64,000 nucleotides of DNA from Aquirhabdus sp. (GCA_030149815.1 JASLHI010000004.1:1-64000); one strand, 5' to 3'. Positions 53,479 through 62,839 are shown, counted from the stretch's first letter. Program-made: numbers and translations. Notes: generated from the letters alone by a model not told the origin.

Positions 53479-56400
53479 GGCTTTCTCCAGTCGATAAAGT
53501 GGGTGCAGGGTTGGCGGATGCTTGTCCATGAATAGTTGGTGTGCCTTTGCCATGTTTTCCATGATTACGGTGGACGAGACTAAACACGACAGGCACAAAG
53601 ATAAGTGTTGCGATGGTGGCGAAGAGAAGGCCACCAATGACAGCGCGACCAAGTGGGGCATTTTGCTCACCGCCTTCACCTAGACCTAAAGCCATGGGTG
53701 CCATACCAATCATCATGGCAAGGGCGGTCATCAAGACAGGACGGAAGCGGACAAAGCCTGCTTCTAATGCCGCTTTCACAGGGTCGCCAAGTGCGTCGAG
53801 TCGTTCACGAGCAAAGCTAATGACCAAGACGCTATTGGCGGTTGCGACACCCATGCACATGATTGCGCCTGTCAATGCGGGTACAGACAGCGTGGTATGT
53901 GTGGTGAATAGCATCCAGACAATTCCCGCCAGCGCAGCAGGCAATGCCGTGATAATCACAAAGGGATCACTCCAAGATTGGAAGTTGACCACGATCAATA
54001 GATAAATCAGCACAATTGCACCGAGCAAACCAAACAACAGACCTGAGAATGCGCTATTCATGGTTTGCACTTGACCCAGCAAATAGACATTGGCACCTTT
54101 GGGTTGATCTTTTTTGCTCGCATCGATGACTTTTTGAATGTCGGCTGCGACTGCACCGAGATCTCTCCCTTGTGTTGTGGCGTAGATCTGCACCAAAGGC
54201 TGAATGTCATACTGAGATACAACCGCGTTACCACTTGTCCGCTGAACATTTGCGACACTACCTAGAATCTGTGATGTTGCACCTGCTGTACTCCCTGTCA
54301 TTGGTAGATTTTTCAAATCCGTCAATGAGTCGAGTTGATATTGTGGAGTTTGAATCACAATCGGGTATTGCACACCATTTTGTGGGTTTAGCCAGAAAGT
54401 GGGTGCAACCTGACCTGAGCCAGCAAGACTAACGACTAAGCTGTTGGTGACATCTTTTTCGGTTAATCCAACTTGCTGTGCGCGGGTACGATCAACATCG
54501 ATGTTCAACGTAGGTAGCTTTGGAGATTGTTGAATACGCACATCAGCAATGCCAGGAATATGACGAAGTTGGGTCAATAATTTATTGGCATACGCAAAAT
54601 TAGCATCGAGATGTGGTCCACGAATTTGTAGATTGATCGGTGCTGGAGCACCAAAGTTCAAAATCTGACTAATGATGTCCGCAGGTACAAAGGAGAACGT
54701 CACATTTGGAAAGAGTCGAGGTAATTCTTCACGTAACTTTTGGATGTATGCCGCAGTGGGGTGATGCTTTTCTGATAACGAAATCTGAATGTCACCATCA
54801 GATGAACCAATAATCCCCGTATTGTTGTAGACCATATTGATCCCAGAAACTGGGAAACCAATGTTGTCGGTCATCGTCTCAAGTTCCTTTGCAGGAATGA
54901 TCTGACGAATTTTGGCTTGAATATCGGCGAATTGATTTGCACCTTGTTCAACACGTGTGCCGACAGGCAGGCGGGCATGAATTAGAATTTGCCCAGAATC
55001 CACAGAAGGGAAGAAGTTTCGTCCAAGAAATGGCACTAGCAAAAATGATGCAATCACGAAGATCATAAAGCCCGTGATAAACACACGATAGTGTGCCAAC
55101 GCCATTACCAGCAAACCGTGATAAATCTCTCGCATGCTTTCAAAACGCGCTTCAAATCGACGTTGAAAACGAATGAGTGGGTTTTTGCTACGTGGTTGGG
55201 CATCATGACCATGCCCATCTGTCAGTGGTGCATGGGGTTTTAGCAGGTACTTTGCCATCGTTGGGACGAGCGTTCGTGACAAAATAAATGACCAAATCAT
55301 GGCAAACATCACGGCTTCTGCCATTGGCACAAACAGGAAGCGGGCGACACCATCCAAGAAGAACATCGGCACAAACACGATACAGATACAGAGTAGTGAG
55401 ACAAATGCAGGCGTTACGATCTGCGCTGCACCATCAAGAATAGAAGTTTCGGTGTCTTTGCCGTGTTCTAAGTGCCAGTTAATATTTTCGATGGTCACTG
55501 TCGCATCATCGACCAGAATCCCCACGGCAAGCGCAAGTCCACCGAGAGTCATAATATTCAGCGTCTCACCGACAGCAGCGAGTCCGATCAAGGCCCCAAG
55601 AATCGATAATGGAATTGACGTTGCGATAATGATGGTCGAGCGCCAGCTGCCTAAGAATAAAAGAATCATTAGGCTGGTTAAGATTGCGGCGGTTAAACCT
55701 TCAAAAACAACACCACTAATTGCACTACGGACAAATACAGACTGGTCGCCAATCAAAGAAATTTTGAGGTTTTCTGGAACAACAGCTTTCAATGCTTGAA
55801 CTTGTTCTTTCACGCCATTAATTACGGCTAAGGTAGAAGCGGAACCATTTTTCAGCACAGACATCAAAACCGAGCGATTACCTTCCACGTGAACAATATT
55901 GGTCTGTGGTGGGTTGCCATCCCGAACATTGGCAACATCACGCATATACACCATGGCGCCATTAACACTCTTAATCGGTAGATTTGAGAGTCCTTCAAGT
56001 GCAGAAGGGGCGTTGTTGAGCTGAATTGAGTATTCCAGATCATCGATTTTTTGTGTACCAACAGGCGTGATTAAATTTTGCGCTGCTAGAGCATTCGCAA
56101 CATCTTGTCCAGATAAGCCACGTGCTTGCATGGCTTTGGTATCTAGATCGATTTGCACTTGACGTGTCTTACCACCGAACGGATACGGAATCGAAGCACC
56201 TGCAACAGTCACCAGTTTGGTGCGAACAGTATTCAGTCCTAGATCACCAAGATTCTGCTCAGTCAGTCCTTTACCAGATAATGCGAGTTGGAGAATTGGT
56301 ACTGTCGATGCGCTGTAATTTAGAATGAGTGGCGGTGTCGTTCCCGCAGGCATTTGTTTCACGATGGTTTGTGAAACTGCGGTCACTTGAGCGTTAGCCG

Positions 56401-56713
56401 TTTGGATATTGACGTTAGGCTGAAAAAAGATTTTCACAATCCCAACACCTGTGTAGGAGTTGGCTTCGATATGCTCAATATCATTCACGGTTGTTGTGAG
56501 TACACGTTGATAAGGCAGCACAATCCGACCGCTCATTTGATCTGGCGGTAGACCTGTATAATTCCAAACCACTGCAATCACAGGAATTTTGATATCTGGA
56601 AAAATATCAGTTGGCGTACGAAGCGCAACCAGCGGGCCAATAATCAGTAACAGGATCGCTAATACCACAAAGGTGTAAGGGCGATGCAAGGCGATGCGAA
56701 CAATTCCAAACAT
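53471..56713 (-). CDS. RND-family efflux permease
   Basis: This 1080-residue inner-membrane proton-driven pump has 12 membrane helices with two large periplasmic loops. The N terminus is RIALHRPYTFVVLAILLLI; TM4 holds GGLALAVGILVDDATVTIEN with the proton-relay aspartates DD. SVPALTGAIMCMGVATANSVL and FRPVLMTALAMMIGMAPMALGLGEGGEQNAPLGRAVIGG (short form MIGMAPMALGLGEGGEQNAP) close the second half. Sequence style fits the HAE1/uncharacterised RND group. It probably exports lipophilic toxins or metabolites. A TetR gene lies directly upstream on the same strand. Confidence 0.9.
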   Translation of the reverse strand: MFGIVRIALHRPYTFVVLAILLLIIGPLVALRTPTDIFPDIKIPVIAVVWNYTGLPPDQMSGRIVLPYQRVLTTTVNDIEHIEANSYTGVGIVKIFFQPNVNIQTANAQVTAVSQTIVKQMPAGTTPPLILNYSASTVPILQLALSGKGLTEQNLGDLGLNTVRTKLVTVAGASIPYPFGGKTRQVQIDLDTKAMQARGLSGQDVANALAAQNLITPVGTQKIDDLEYSIQLNNAPSALEGLSNLPIKSVNGAMVYMRDVANVRDGNPPQTNIVHVEGNRSVLMSVLKNGSASTLAVINGVKEQVQALKAVVPENLKISLIGDQSVFVRSAISGVVFEGLTAAILTSLMILLFLGSWRSTIIIATSIPLSILGALIGLAAVGETLNIMTLGGLALAVGILVDDATVTIENINWHLEHGKDTETSILDGAAQIVTPAFVSLLCICIVFVPMFFLDGVARFLFVPMAEAVMFAMIWSFILSRTLVPTMAKYLLKPHAPLTDGHGHDAQPRSKNPLIRFQRRFEARFESMREIYHGLLVMALAHYRVFITGFMIFVIASFLLVPFLGRNFFPSVDSGQILIHARLPVGTRVEQGANQFADIQAKIRQIIPAKELETMTDNIGFPVSGINMVYNNTGIIGSSDGDIQISLSEKHHPTAAYIQKLREELPRLFPNVTFSFVPADIISQILNFGAPAPINLQIRGPHLDANFAYANKLLTQLRHIPGIADVRIQQSPKLPTLNIDVDRTRAQQVGLTEKDVTNSLVVSLAGSGQVAPTFWLNPQNGVQYPIVIQTPQYQLDSLTDLKNLPMTGSTAGATSQILGSVANVQRTSGNAVVSQYDIQPLVQIYATTQGRDLGAVAADIQKVIDASKKDQPKGANVYLLGQVQTMNSAFSGLLFGLLGAIVLIYLLIVVNFQSWSDPFVIITALPAALAGIVWMLFTTHTTLSVPALTGAIMCMGVATANSVLVISFARERLDALGDPVKAALEAGFVRFRPVLMTALAMMIGMAPMALGLGEGGEQNAPLGRAVIGGLLFATIATLIFVPVVFSLVHRNHGKHGKGTPTIHGQASANPAPTLSTGESHV

Positions 56714-56910
56714 AAACGATAACTCCCAGCACAGCGCTGAATCTGATCAACAGACTAAAACAGTAAAATTGGAACAGGAAAATTGGCTACGACTCAGCTC
56801 CATCTGAGACAATCCAAATGTTCTTAAACGAACATTTTTTAGAACTAAACTTGGGTAATTATTTACTTAAATTCAGTAAGATGACTTCAATATAACGGTT
56901 TTTGAGTGGT

Positions 56911-57555
56911 TCATGATTCGTGCTGTTGAGCTGCGATATTGGTGCGCATTTGCAGCATATCGATCACCGCGGCGACCATCCGATTGAAGGGTTCAACTGA
57001 GTTGGCGGCTCTAGCTAGGACGTAACCGCCTTGTACTGAGGCTGCAATCATCTCTGCGGTATTCTCAGGGCTTAGCGCGGCATCAAATTCTCCGCTATCT
57101 ACACCAGCTTGAATAATCTCGATCAAGCGTCGTCTGACAAAATCAAACAAGTCCGTGAGAGGCTGGCGTAATTCGTGGCTTGCAATCACATCAGGGTCTT
57201 GTACCAGACGACCTGCCTGACAACCTCGTAACAGATCACGTTTTGAATGTAAGAAAGCCGAAATTCGCTCAATCGCAGTGCCTCGACTCGAAAACCGTGA
57301 TTCTGCTGTTTCCTGCATTTCTGCGGCACTACGCATAATCGCTGCCAAAGCAAGCTCGGGTTTACCTTTGAAGTGGTGGTACATGCTGCCTTGACCGACG
57401 CCTGATTTCTTTTGGATCGCGCTTGGACTCATGCCGATATAGCCACGTTCCCAGAGTAATTGTTGGGTACTGGTAATTAAGCGTTCGCGTGAATCAGTAT
57501 CTTTAGAAGCAATAGTCATAGTCATCGCCGAATGATCTTCAGGTTTGATTGTCAT
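56911..57555 (-). CDS. TetR-family regulator of the RND operon
   Basis: In this 214-residue protein the HTH (about 25-70; ERGYIGMSPSAIQKKSGVGQGSMYHHFKGK, in parts YIGMSPSAIQKKSGV and GQGSMYHHFKGK) is followed by a typical helical ligand domain. The first ATG lacks a good ribosome site; an in-frame ATG at 57525 is an alternative. A 16-bp palindrome at 57571-57586 is the probable operator. Being upstream on the same strand, it likely represses itself and the RND genes. Confidence 0.85.
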   Translation of the reverse strand: MTIKPEDHSAMTMTIASKDTDSRERLITSTQQLLWERGYIGMSPSAIQKKSGVGQGSMYHHFKGKPELALAAIMRSAAEMQETAESRFSSRGTAIERISAFLHSKRDLLRGCQAGRLVQDPDVIASHELRQPLTDLFDFVRRRLIEIIQAGVDSGEFDAALSPENTAEMIAASVQGGYVLARAANSVEPFNRMVAAVIDMLQMRTNIAAQQHES

Positions 57556-57570
57556 TCAAAAATATTAGCA

Positions 57571-57586
57571 TACATACTAGTAGGTA
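57571..57586. promoter_or_regulatory. Operator-like palindrome upstream of the RND-linked TetR
   Basis: TACATACT-AGTAGGTA is a 16-bp inverted repeat with one mismatch pair, 16 bases ahead of the TetR start codon. Confidence 0.6.
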
Positions 57587-57708
57587 CAATTTTAAATCTT
57601 GTTAATGTTCTATCAAAGTTCTCATGATCTAGGCTTAATTAAATATGTGAGAAATATGGAAGTAGTCCGCTATTCATGAAGAGCAGCAGACTACTTTTTA
57701 TAGATGAT

Positions 57709-58935
57709 TTAAGTTTTCAATTTGGTCTGATGCATATTCGGTAAGAATATTGCTAACAATCCAAGTAACGGCAAAAATGCACAGACATGATAGACAAAAC
57801 CAATCCCATACAGGTCTGCAAATTGACCTAGTACTGCTGCACCAATCCCGCCCATCCCGAAAGCAAAACCAAAGAATAAGCCTGACACCATGCCAACTTT
57901 ATTGGGCATCACTTCCTGAGCAAAAACTACAATCGCTGGGAAGGCCGATGCCAATGTAAATCCAATAATCACACTCAAAATACTGGTCCACATTAGATCA
58001 ACATAGGGCAGTGCAAGCGTAAATGGTGCAATGCCTAAGATCGAAAACCAGATGACTTGCTTGCGTCCGATGCGATCACCAATTGGACCACCCAAGATGG
58101 TTCCCGCAGCGACTGCACCCAAGAAAATGAACAAATACACCTGCGCTGACTGAATGGATAAGTGAAACTTATCCATCAAATAAAACGTGTAATAGCTGGT
58201 CAGACTAGTCAAATAAAAGTATTTGGAAAAAACCAAAAACATCAGCACCGTCATCGCCATCGTGACTTGCCGTTGGGATAATGCATTCGGCTGTGCTGGA
58301 GCTTTAGGTTTTGCGGCAATCATGCGTTGTTGATCTTTATACCAACCGCCGATTTTCCAAAGCACAGTAATGCCCGTGAGCGCAGCAAGGGCAAACCATG
58401 CCGTACTATTCTGCCCATGCGGAACAATAAAAATAGCGGCAAGCAAAGGCCCTGTTGCACTACCAACATTACCACCCACTTGAAAGATGGATTGCGCTAA
58501 ACCATGTTTCCCGCCCGAAGCAAGACGTGCCACGCGTGAAGATTCAGGATGAAAAATCGATGAACCTGTACCCATGAATAATGCTGCAATCAACAGCATG
58601 GTGTAGTTCTGTGCAAAAGCCAGCAACAGAATTCCTGTCATGGTTGAAGTCATGCCAAAGACCAATGAATAAGGTTTTGGGTGTTTGTCCGTGTATGAAC
58701 CGACAATCGGCTGCAATAAAGATGCGGTCACTTGATAGGTGAAGGTCACCAAACCAATTTGGGCAAAACTTAAATTGAAGCCACCTTTAAGAATAGGATA
58801 AATGGCGAGCAGCAGAGATTGCAGCATGTCATTAATAAAATGACTAAAACTAATCGCACCGAGCACACGAAAGCGCGTTGTTTCGCTTTTGGTATTCGCT
58901 GGTGGAGTGATTTGTGCTGTGTCTACTGATTCCAT
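57709..58935 (-). CDS. MFS transporter, fosmidomycin-resistance (Fsr) type
   Basis: From the ATG at 58935 (GAGG upstream) this is 408 residues; the open frame to 59142 overlaps the divergent gene. GAISFSHFINDMLQSLLLAIYPILK (short form SHFINDMLQSLLLAIYP), GLVTFTYQVTASLLQPIVGSYTDK (TASLLQPIVGSYTDK), FMGTGSSIFHPESSRVAR and GGPIGDRIGRK are Fsr family marks. It is a 12-helix exporter of antibiotics or sugars-phosphates analogues; the true substrate is unknown. An AraC regulator is divergent. Confidence 0.87.
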   Translation of the reverse strand: MESVDTAQITPPANTKSETTRFRVLGAISFSHFINDMLQSLLLAIYPILKGGFNLSFAQIGLVTFTYQVTASLLQPIVGSYTDKHPKPYSLVFGMTSTMTGILLLAFAQNYTMLLIAALFMGTGSSIFHPESSRVARLASGGKHGLAQSIFQVGGNVGSATGPLLAAIFIVPHGQNSTAWFALAALTGITVLWKIGGWYKDQQRMIAAKPKAPAQPNALSQRQVTMAMTVLMFLVFSKYFYLTSLTSYYTFYLMDKFHLSIQSAQVYLFIFLGAVAAGTILGGPIGDRIGRKQVIWFSILGIAPFTLALPYVDLMWTSILSVIIGFTLASAFPAIVVFAQEVMPNKVGMVSGLFFGFAFGMGGIGAAVLGQFADLYGIGFVYHVCAFLPLLGLLAIFLPNMHQTKLKT

Positions 58936-59038
58936 AATGACCTCGTCTGTCAGTGAATGACAAAATATCAATGCAGACAGCATTGATTTGATGGATAGAT
59001 CATACGCCGTAATAAAACGACATTCCTGCGAGAATATG

Positions 59039-59052
59039 GCAATATATATTGC
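59039..59052. promoter_or_regulatory. Palindrome between the Fsr-like and AraC genes
   Basis: GCAATATATATTGC is a perfect 14-bp palindrome in the middle of the 182-base divergent intergenic region; a possible regulator site. Confidence 0.4.
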
Positions 59053-59117
59053 GAAAGTGACATTGTTTGTATTTGTTGGAAATCTATACAAAGAATCATC
59101 AATGATGGAGTAAGTCG

Positions 59118-59909
59118 ATGTCTCATCCGAGACAAAAAACAAGCCATGAATGCTTGCACTATACTCAGTTTGATCAGCGTGATATGCCAGTTACTGCATT
59201 GGCAAAGAATTATGCGCATAGTCATACCACAGGTCGACATTCTCATCCGCATGCCCAGCTCATTTATGCGGTACACGGTGTGATGCTCGTTGGAACAGAC
59301 CAAGGGCAGTGGATTGTACCGCCCTCACGTGCAATCTGGATGCCTGCACATGTTGAGCATTGGGTACGAATGATTGGTGAGGTGCATATGCGTACTGCGT
59401 ACATCCGACCTGATGCAGCGCCTGATTTATTGACGTCCTGTCGTGTCGTCGGTGTGACCGCGTTATTACGTGAATTACTGCTTGCCGCGATTGATATTGA
59501 GCATCCGTATAATACCGATACACGGGATGGGCATCTCATGCAGTTGTTGCTGGATGAGATTAAAAGTGTGCAGCCATTTTCCTTACAACTTCCGAATCCT
59601 CAAGATCCGCGCTTGGTACAAATCACTCAGACATTGAGTCAGAATCCAGAAGACAATACGACGGTTGAACGATGGGCAGAACGATTAAACATTACGCCAA
59701 AAACAATACATCGCTTGTTCTTAAAAGAAACAGGCATGACTTTTGGACAATGGCGGCAGCAAGCGAGATTATTGACCGCACTGGAAAGATTGGCGCAAGG
59801 CGAGAAGGTGCTGAGTGTTGCCCTTGAACTGGGATACAACAGTCCAAGCGCGTTTGCGACGATGTTCAAGCGACAGTTTGGTGTGTCACCCAGTCGTTTT
59901 TTTGATTAG
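59118..59909 (+). CDS. AraC-family regulator with cupin domain (NimR-like)
   Basis: In this 263-residue regulator the N-terminal cupin (about 25-110) with TGRHSHPHAQLIYAV and PPSRAIWMPAHVEHWV is followed by two HTH motifs (about 170-263; RLNITPKTIHRLFLKETGMTFGQWRQQ in parts, and LGYNSPSAFATMFKRQFGVSP). GGAG eleven bases ahead supports the ATG. NimR-type proteins control divergent MFS exporters; the Fsr-like gene is the evident target. Confidence 0.87.
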   Translation: MSHPRQKTSHECLHYTQFDQRDMPVTALAKNYAHSHTTGRHSHPHAQLIYAVHGVMLVGTDQGQWIVPPSRAIWMPAHVEHWVRMIGEVHMRTAYIRPDAAPDLLTSCRVVGVTALLRELLLAAIDIEHPYNTDTRDGHLMQLLLDEIKSVQPFSLQLPNPQDPRLVQITQTLSQNPEDNTTVERWAERLNITPKTIHRLFLKETGMTFGQWRQQARLLTALERLAQGEKVLSVALELGYNSPSAFATMFKRQFGVSPSRFFD

Positions 59910-59970
59910 TTGCTTATTTTTGAGATTAAGGGCAGGTCGAAATCTGCCCTATATGTCTCATCCATTCAAA

Positions 59971-60840
59971 TTAACGCAATTTGATATGAATCAAATGCGT
60001 CGCAGAGGTTGTGGTTAGATAATCACTGCGCTGATCAAAATAACGTTCGTTTTGAGCATCTCCCGACAGGTCTTCGAGGACATCAAAACCAATTTCATTC
60101 AGTGCAGTATGTAGTTCTTCAGGGACAAACTGACCAATCAACGGCTCGCTCATATAGCGCGTAAAGCGTGATAACGCGAAGCTGCCTAAGCGCTCAGCAC
60201 CTGCAAGTTGGTGATAGGGAATTGAATAGTCAAAGACGACTTCGCTACCAGAAGCTGCAACCTTAGCAATCGCACGTAATGTATTTAATGTGGTTTCGGG
60301 CTGCAGATAATGTGTCGTACCCAACCATGAAAAGAATGCGACTTGATCTCGCTGAAAACTACTACGAACGAGTGCTTCAAACAGCGATTCTTTTTCAAAG
60401 TTAATCGCAACAAATTCAACGTTACTTGGGATATTACCCATGAGTGCAAGATGTTGTTTTTTAGCATCCTGTGTATCAGGATGATCGACTTCAAAGATTT
60501 TGAGAGATGTGTCGTCTGGATTCTGACGTAACGAAAATGAATCTAATCCTGCGCCAACGAGCACATATTGATGGACTCCATGCGCGATCGCGTCCGCAAG
60601 TTTATCTTCAGCATAGCGTGAGCGACCAATCACTTGTCCAATCAGTAAACCAATAGGACTAAATGCGCGTGGCAAAAGAAAATGATGCCATTTTTTACTT
60701 TTTAAAATTCTGCGCCAGCCTGAGCTGGTGAGCTTAATGGCATAAGGGTCAGAAAATAGTGGATTTTCTGCATAGATCGTATGACTTGCGCGCAAGGCTG
60801 CGGCGCCTTCAGCTGTACGACTGCGTTGTCCTGGCTTCAT
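59971..60840 (-). CDS. Class I SAM methyltransferase (leucine carboxyl methyltransferase-like, TIGR00027 type)
   Basis: From the ATG at 60840 (AAAGAGAA upstream) this is 289 residues. TAEGAAALRASHTIY, FSDPYAIKLTS, RSRYAEDKLADAIAHGVHQYVLVGAGLDSFSLR (SAM motif VLVGAGLDSF), EVDHPDTQDAKKQ and FFSWLGTTHYL match the LCM-fold family common in actinobacteria and scattered in proteobacteria. It may be involved in polyketide or lipid methylation; substrate unknown. A TGACA-N8-TGTCA repeat lies 148 bases upstream. Confidence 0.85.
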   Translation of the reverse strand: MKPGQRSRTAEGAAALRASHTIYAENPLFSDPYAIKLTSSGWRRILKSKKWHHFLLPRAFSPIGLLIGQVIGRSRYAEDKLADAIAHGVHQYVLVGAGLDSFSLRQNPDDTSLKIFEVDHPDTQDAKKQHLALMGNIPSNVEFVAINFEKESLFEALVRSSFQRDQVAFFSWLGTTHYLQPETTLNTLRAIAKVAASGSEVVFDYSIPYHQLAGAERLGSFALSRFTRYMSEPLIGQFVPEELHTALNEIGFDVLEDLSGDAQNERYFDQRSDYLTTTSATHLIHIKLR

Positions 60841-60987
60841 CTGTATGATTCTCTTTATACAAAAAGGGGGCTCGTGATATGAATACGAGAAATAGATCGA
60901 ACGTTTGCGTTTTGTACAGGAGAGTTTATGACTTGTACATTGCATTTTTGACCAAAAATGCGGAAATCGTGAATTAATGCTAATTTT

Positions 60988-61005
60988 TGACATGAATCAT
61001 TGTCA
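60988..61005. promoter_or_regulatory. Possible third copy of the TGACA-N8-TGTCA operator
   Basis: TGACA-TGAATCAT-TGTCA has the same arm cores and spacing as the two perfect sites, but only 5-bp arms match. It lies in the methyltransferase upstream region. Confidence 0.4.
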
Positions 61006-61032
61006 TTTCGGCAATGGTTTTTGAAGCTGCGT

Positions 61033-61650
61033 TTAATCCAGCAGGCTTTTAACGGCGATGAGAATAAAGTTTTCAGTGAGTTCATTGAGCGCTAACGGTG
61101 TGAGACCGTCTAGCCATTGCCGAGCGTAGGTATGTATTGGTCCAATCAGTACGGATAAATACATGGACTCAGGCAAAACACGTAGACGCTTGTAATCAGG
61201 TAACGCCTTTAATTGTGTGAAGAGTGCATGATGAGTGAATGCGGTTTCTTCACGAAAGTGCAGTTCTTGTTCAGCGTCTTTCAATACGCGCCGATGCCGA
61301 AAGACAAATCGCGCCCAATCGGGATTGGCAACAATCCAATCTACATTGGTTTGAATGATGCAACGAATAGCTGCTTCAATGCTCGTGACTTCTTTTAAGG
61401 ACTGTTGAAGTTGAGCGCTGAATTGCCTTAATCCTTCTTTATAGAGTGCTGCTGCAATTTTTTCTTTATTGCCAAAATGATGGTAAATACTGCCGACACT
61501 TGCGCCAGACTGCTCTCGAATCATCTCGATCGTTGTTGCTTCAATGCCATTGTGAATAAAACAATGCAGTGCAGCTTGCAAGATATCGAGTTGCCTTGAG
61601 TTGAATTTTTTTGAGTTAGGTTGATTTTCAATTGACTGAGTGGTCATCAT
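61033..61650 (-). CDS. TetR-family regulator divergent from the hotdog protein gene
   Basis: This 205-residue protein has an HTH at about 20-65 (LQAALHCFIHNGIEATTIEMIREQSGASVGSIYHHFGNKEKI, in parts IEATTIEMIREQSGAS and VGSIYHHFGNKEKI). The C-terminal domain resembles TetR_C of AcrR-like repressors. Two adjacent ATGs start it. TATTCTA repeats ahead of the gene are its likely operator. Target: probably itself and the DUF4442 gene; the methyltransferase 192 bases downstream on the same strand may also be co-transcribed. Confidence 0.85.
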   Translation of the reverse strand: MMTTQSIENQPNSKKFNSRQLDILQAALHCFIHNGIEATTIEMIREQSGASVGSIYHHFGNKEKIAAALYKEGLRQFSAQLQQSLKEVTSIEAAIRCIIQTNVDWIVANPDWARFVFRHRRVLKDAEQELHFREETAFTHHALFTQLKALPDYKRLRVLPESMYLSVLIGPIHTYARQWLDGLTPLALNELTENFILIAVKSLLD

Positions 61651-61658
61651 TAGAACTA

Positions 61659-61684
61659 TATTCTAGAATAATATTCTAATATTG
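61659..61684. promoter_or_regulatory. Operator-like repeats between TetR and DUF4442 genes
   Basis: A perfect palindrome TATTCTAGAATA (61659-61670) is followed by a second TATTCTA (61672-61678) that begins a related AT-rich half repeat (AATATTCTAATATT). They sit between divergent starts at 61650 and 61727. Confidence 0.6.
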
Positions 61685-61726
61685 TAATGATTCTGTTTTA
61701 TAAAATCGACTATTTAGGTGAGTACG

Positions 61727-62185
61727 ATGCAAATTATTGATATGTTTAATAAGCTAAAAGGCTTGCCAAGTGGAACATTACTATTCACACGTGCTGTGTG
61801 TTTGAAAGCGCCTTATTTCAACAGTATTCATCCATTAATTGAGGACGTAAGACCCGCATATGTCCGCGTCAAATTACGCAAACGTCGTAGCGTGGAAAAT
61901 CATTTAAAAACCGTCCATGCCATCGCGATGTGTAATATGGCTGAACTGGCGGGTGGGCTGATGACCGATGTGTCTGTTCCGAAGGGATCACGCTGGATTC
62001 CATCAGGCATGACCGTGAAATATCTAAAAAAAGCAAAGACGGATTTGATTGCCGTGGCGGATGGGTCGCACATTGATTGGAGTCAAGAAGGTGAAATCAT
62101 CGTTCCCGTCATGGTTTCAGATACCAATAATGACATCGTTTTTTCTGCTGAAATCACCATGAATGTGAAGAAGGGTAAGGCTTAA
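61727..62185 (+). CDS. DUF4442 hotdog-fold protein (thioesterase-like)
   Basis: This is a 152-residue protein from the ATG at 61727, with AGGTGAG upstream; a GTG nine bases earlier is less likely. It shows the DUF4442 layout: FNSIHPLIEDVRPAYVRVKLRKRRSVENHLKTVHAIAMCNMAELAGG (key N-H-x-x-T-V-H-A-I-A-x-C-N-x-A-E), the region equivalent to the PaaI-type active site. It would act on acyl-CoA or a related thioester. A TetR gene is divergent; a terminator follows. Confidence 0.8.
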   Translation: MQIIDMFNKLKGLPSGTLLFTRAVCLKAPYFNSIHPLIEDVRPAYVRVKLRKRRSVENHLKTVHAIAMCNMAELAGGLMTDVSVPKGSRWIPSGMTVKYLKKAKTDLIAVADGSHIDWSQEGEIIVPVMVSDTNNDIVFSAEITMNVKKGKA

Positions 62186-62204
62186 GCGATAGAAATGAAA
62201 TCAT

Positions 62205-62230
62205 AAGCTTCCTGCGGGAGGCTTTTGTTT
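62205..62230 (+). terminator. Terminator after the DUF4442 gene
   Basis: AAGCTTCC, loop TGCG, GGAGGCTT (one T-G pair), then TTGTTT, 20 bases past the stop. Confidence 0.7.
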
Positions 62231-62293
62231 ATGAGTAATAATGACTGGAGAGTCGCGCAGAAATCCGACAAAAGCTAAAATAGTTTTTGACTT

Positions 62294-62315
62294 AATAGTT
62301 ACATTTGGTACTATT
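62294..62315. promoter_or_regulatory. Operator-like inverted repeat ahead of marR-like gene
   Basis: AATAGT...ACTATT arms (62294-62299, 62310-62315) around TACATTTGGT overlap the region just ahead of the MarR start at 62321; the usual place for MarR autorepression. Confidence 0.5.
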
Positions 62316-62320
62316 TCTGA

Positions 62321-62839
62321 ATGAATAAATCGAAACGTCTCAAATACAGCGAAGTCCGTGAACGGGTTGAACGATCCCACCAGATGGTGTTGGGTCAACC
62401 TCAGGGTCTTGGCACGATACAGATTAATCTGTTGATTAAATATAACGCTTGGCTCATGCAAGAGTTATTAAACAAAGGGCTGGAGGACTTCGGTCTGACC
62501 GCTTCTGCGTATATCGCCATGACCATGATCAATAGCTCAACCGACCATACGGCTAATCCATCTGACCTGTCGTTATGCACGGGAGAAACCCGCGCGAATA
62601 TGACACGGATCTGCGATGACCTTGTTGCTCAAGGGCTTTTACAGCGTGTGACGAGTCCTGTTGATCGCCGCCGTATCGATTTGTCATTGACAGAAAAAGG
62701 TCTGGAGCTGCTGAAAGATGTTGTACCGAAGATGCGTGAAAAGAATCGTAAGATTTTTAGTGTTTTTAGTGATGATGAACGCGAAGCGCTCGAAAAATCA
62801 TTATTAAAGCTTGTCCATGCGATTGAGTCGAATGTCTAA
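62321..62839 (+). CDS. MarR-family transcriptional regulator
   Basis: In this 172-residue winged-helix regulator the long helix at 35-60, then SLCTGETRANMTRICDDLVAQGLLQR (recognition helix, short form ETRANMTRICDDLVAQG) and the wing SPVDRRRIDLSLTEKG are canonical. The following outer-membrane efflux gene on the same strand, 136 bases on, suggests an EmrR-like circuit controlling an MFS or FUSC-type tripartite pump that continues past the window. Confidence 0.87.
   Translation: MNKSKRLKYSEVRERVERSHQMVLGQPQGLGTIQINLLIKYNAWLMQELLNKGLEDFGLTASAYIAMTMINSSTDHTANPSDLSLCTGETRANMTRICDDLVAQGLLQRVTSPVDRRRIDLSLTEKGLELLKDVVPKMREKNRKIFSVFSDDEREALEKSLLKLVHAIESNV

Noticed and set aside
53479..53679. Long N-terminal extension of the RND adaptor
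   Set aside because: It lies inside the RND permease gene; GGAG ahead of the ATG at 53478 and the membrane anchor just after it fix the start.
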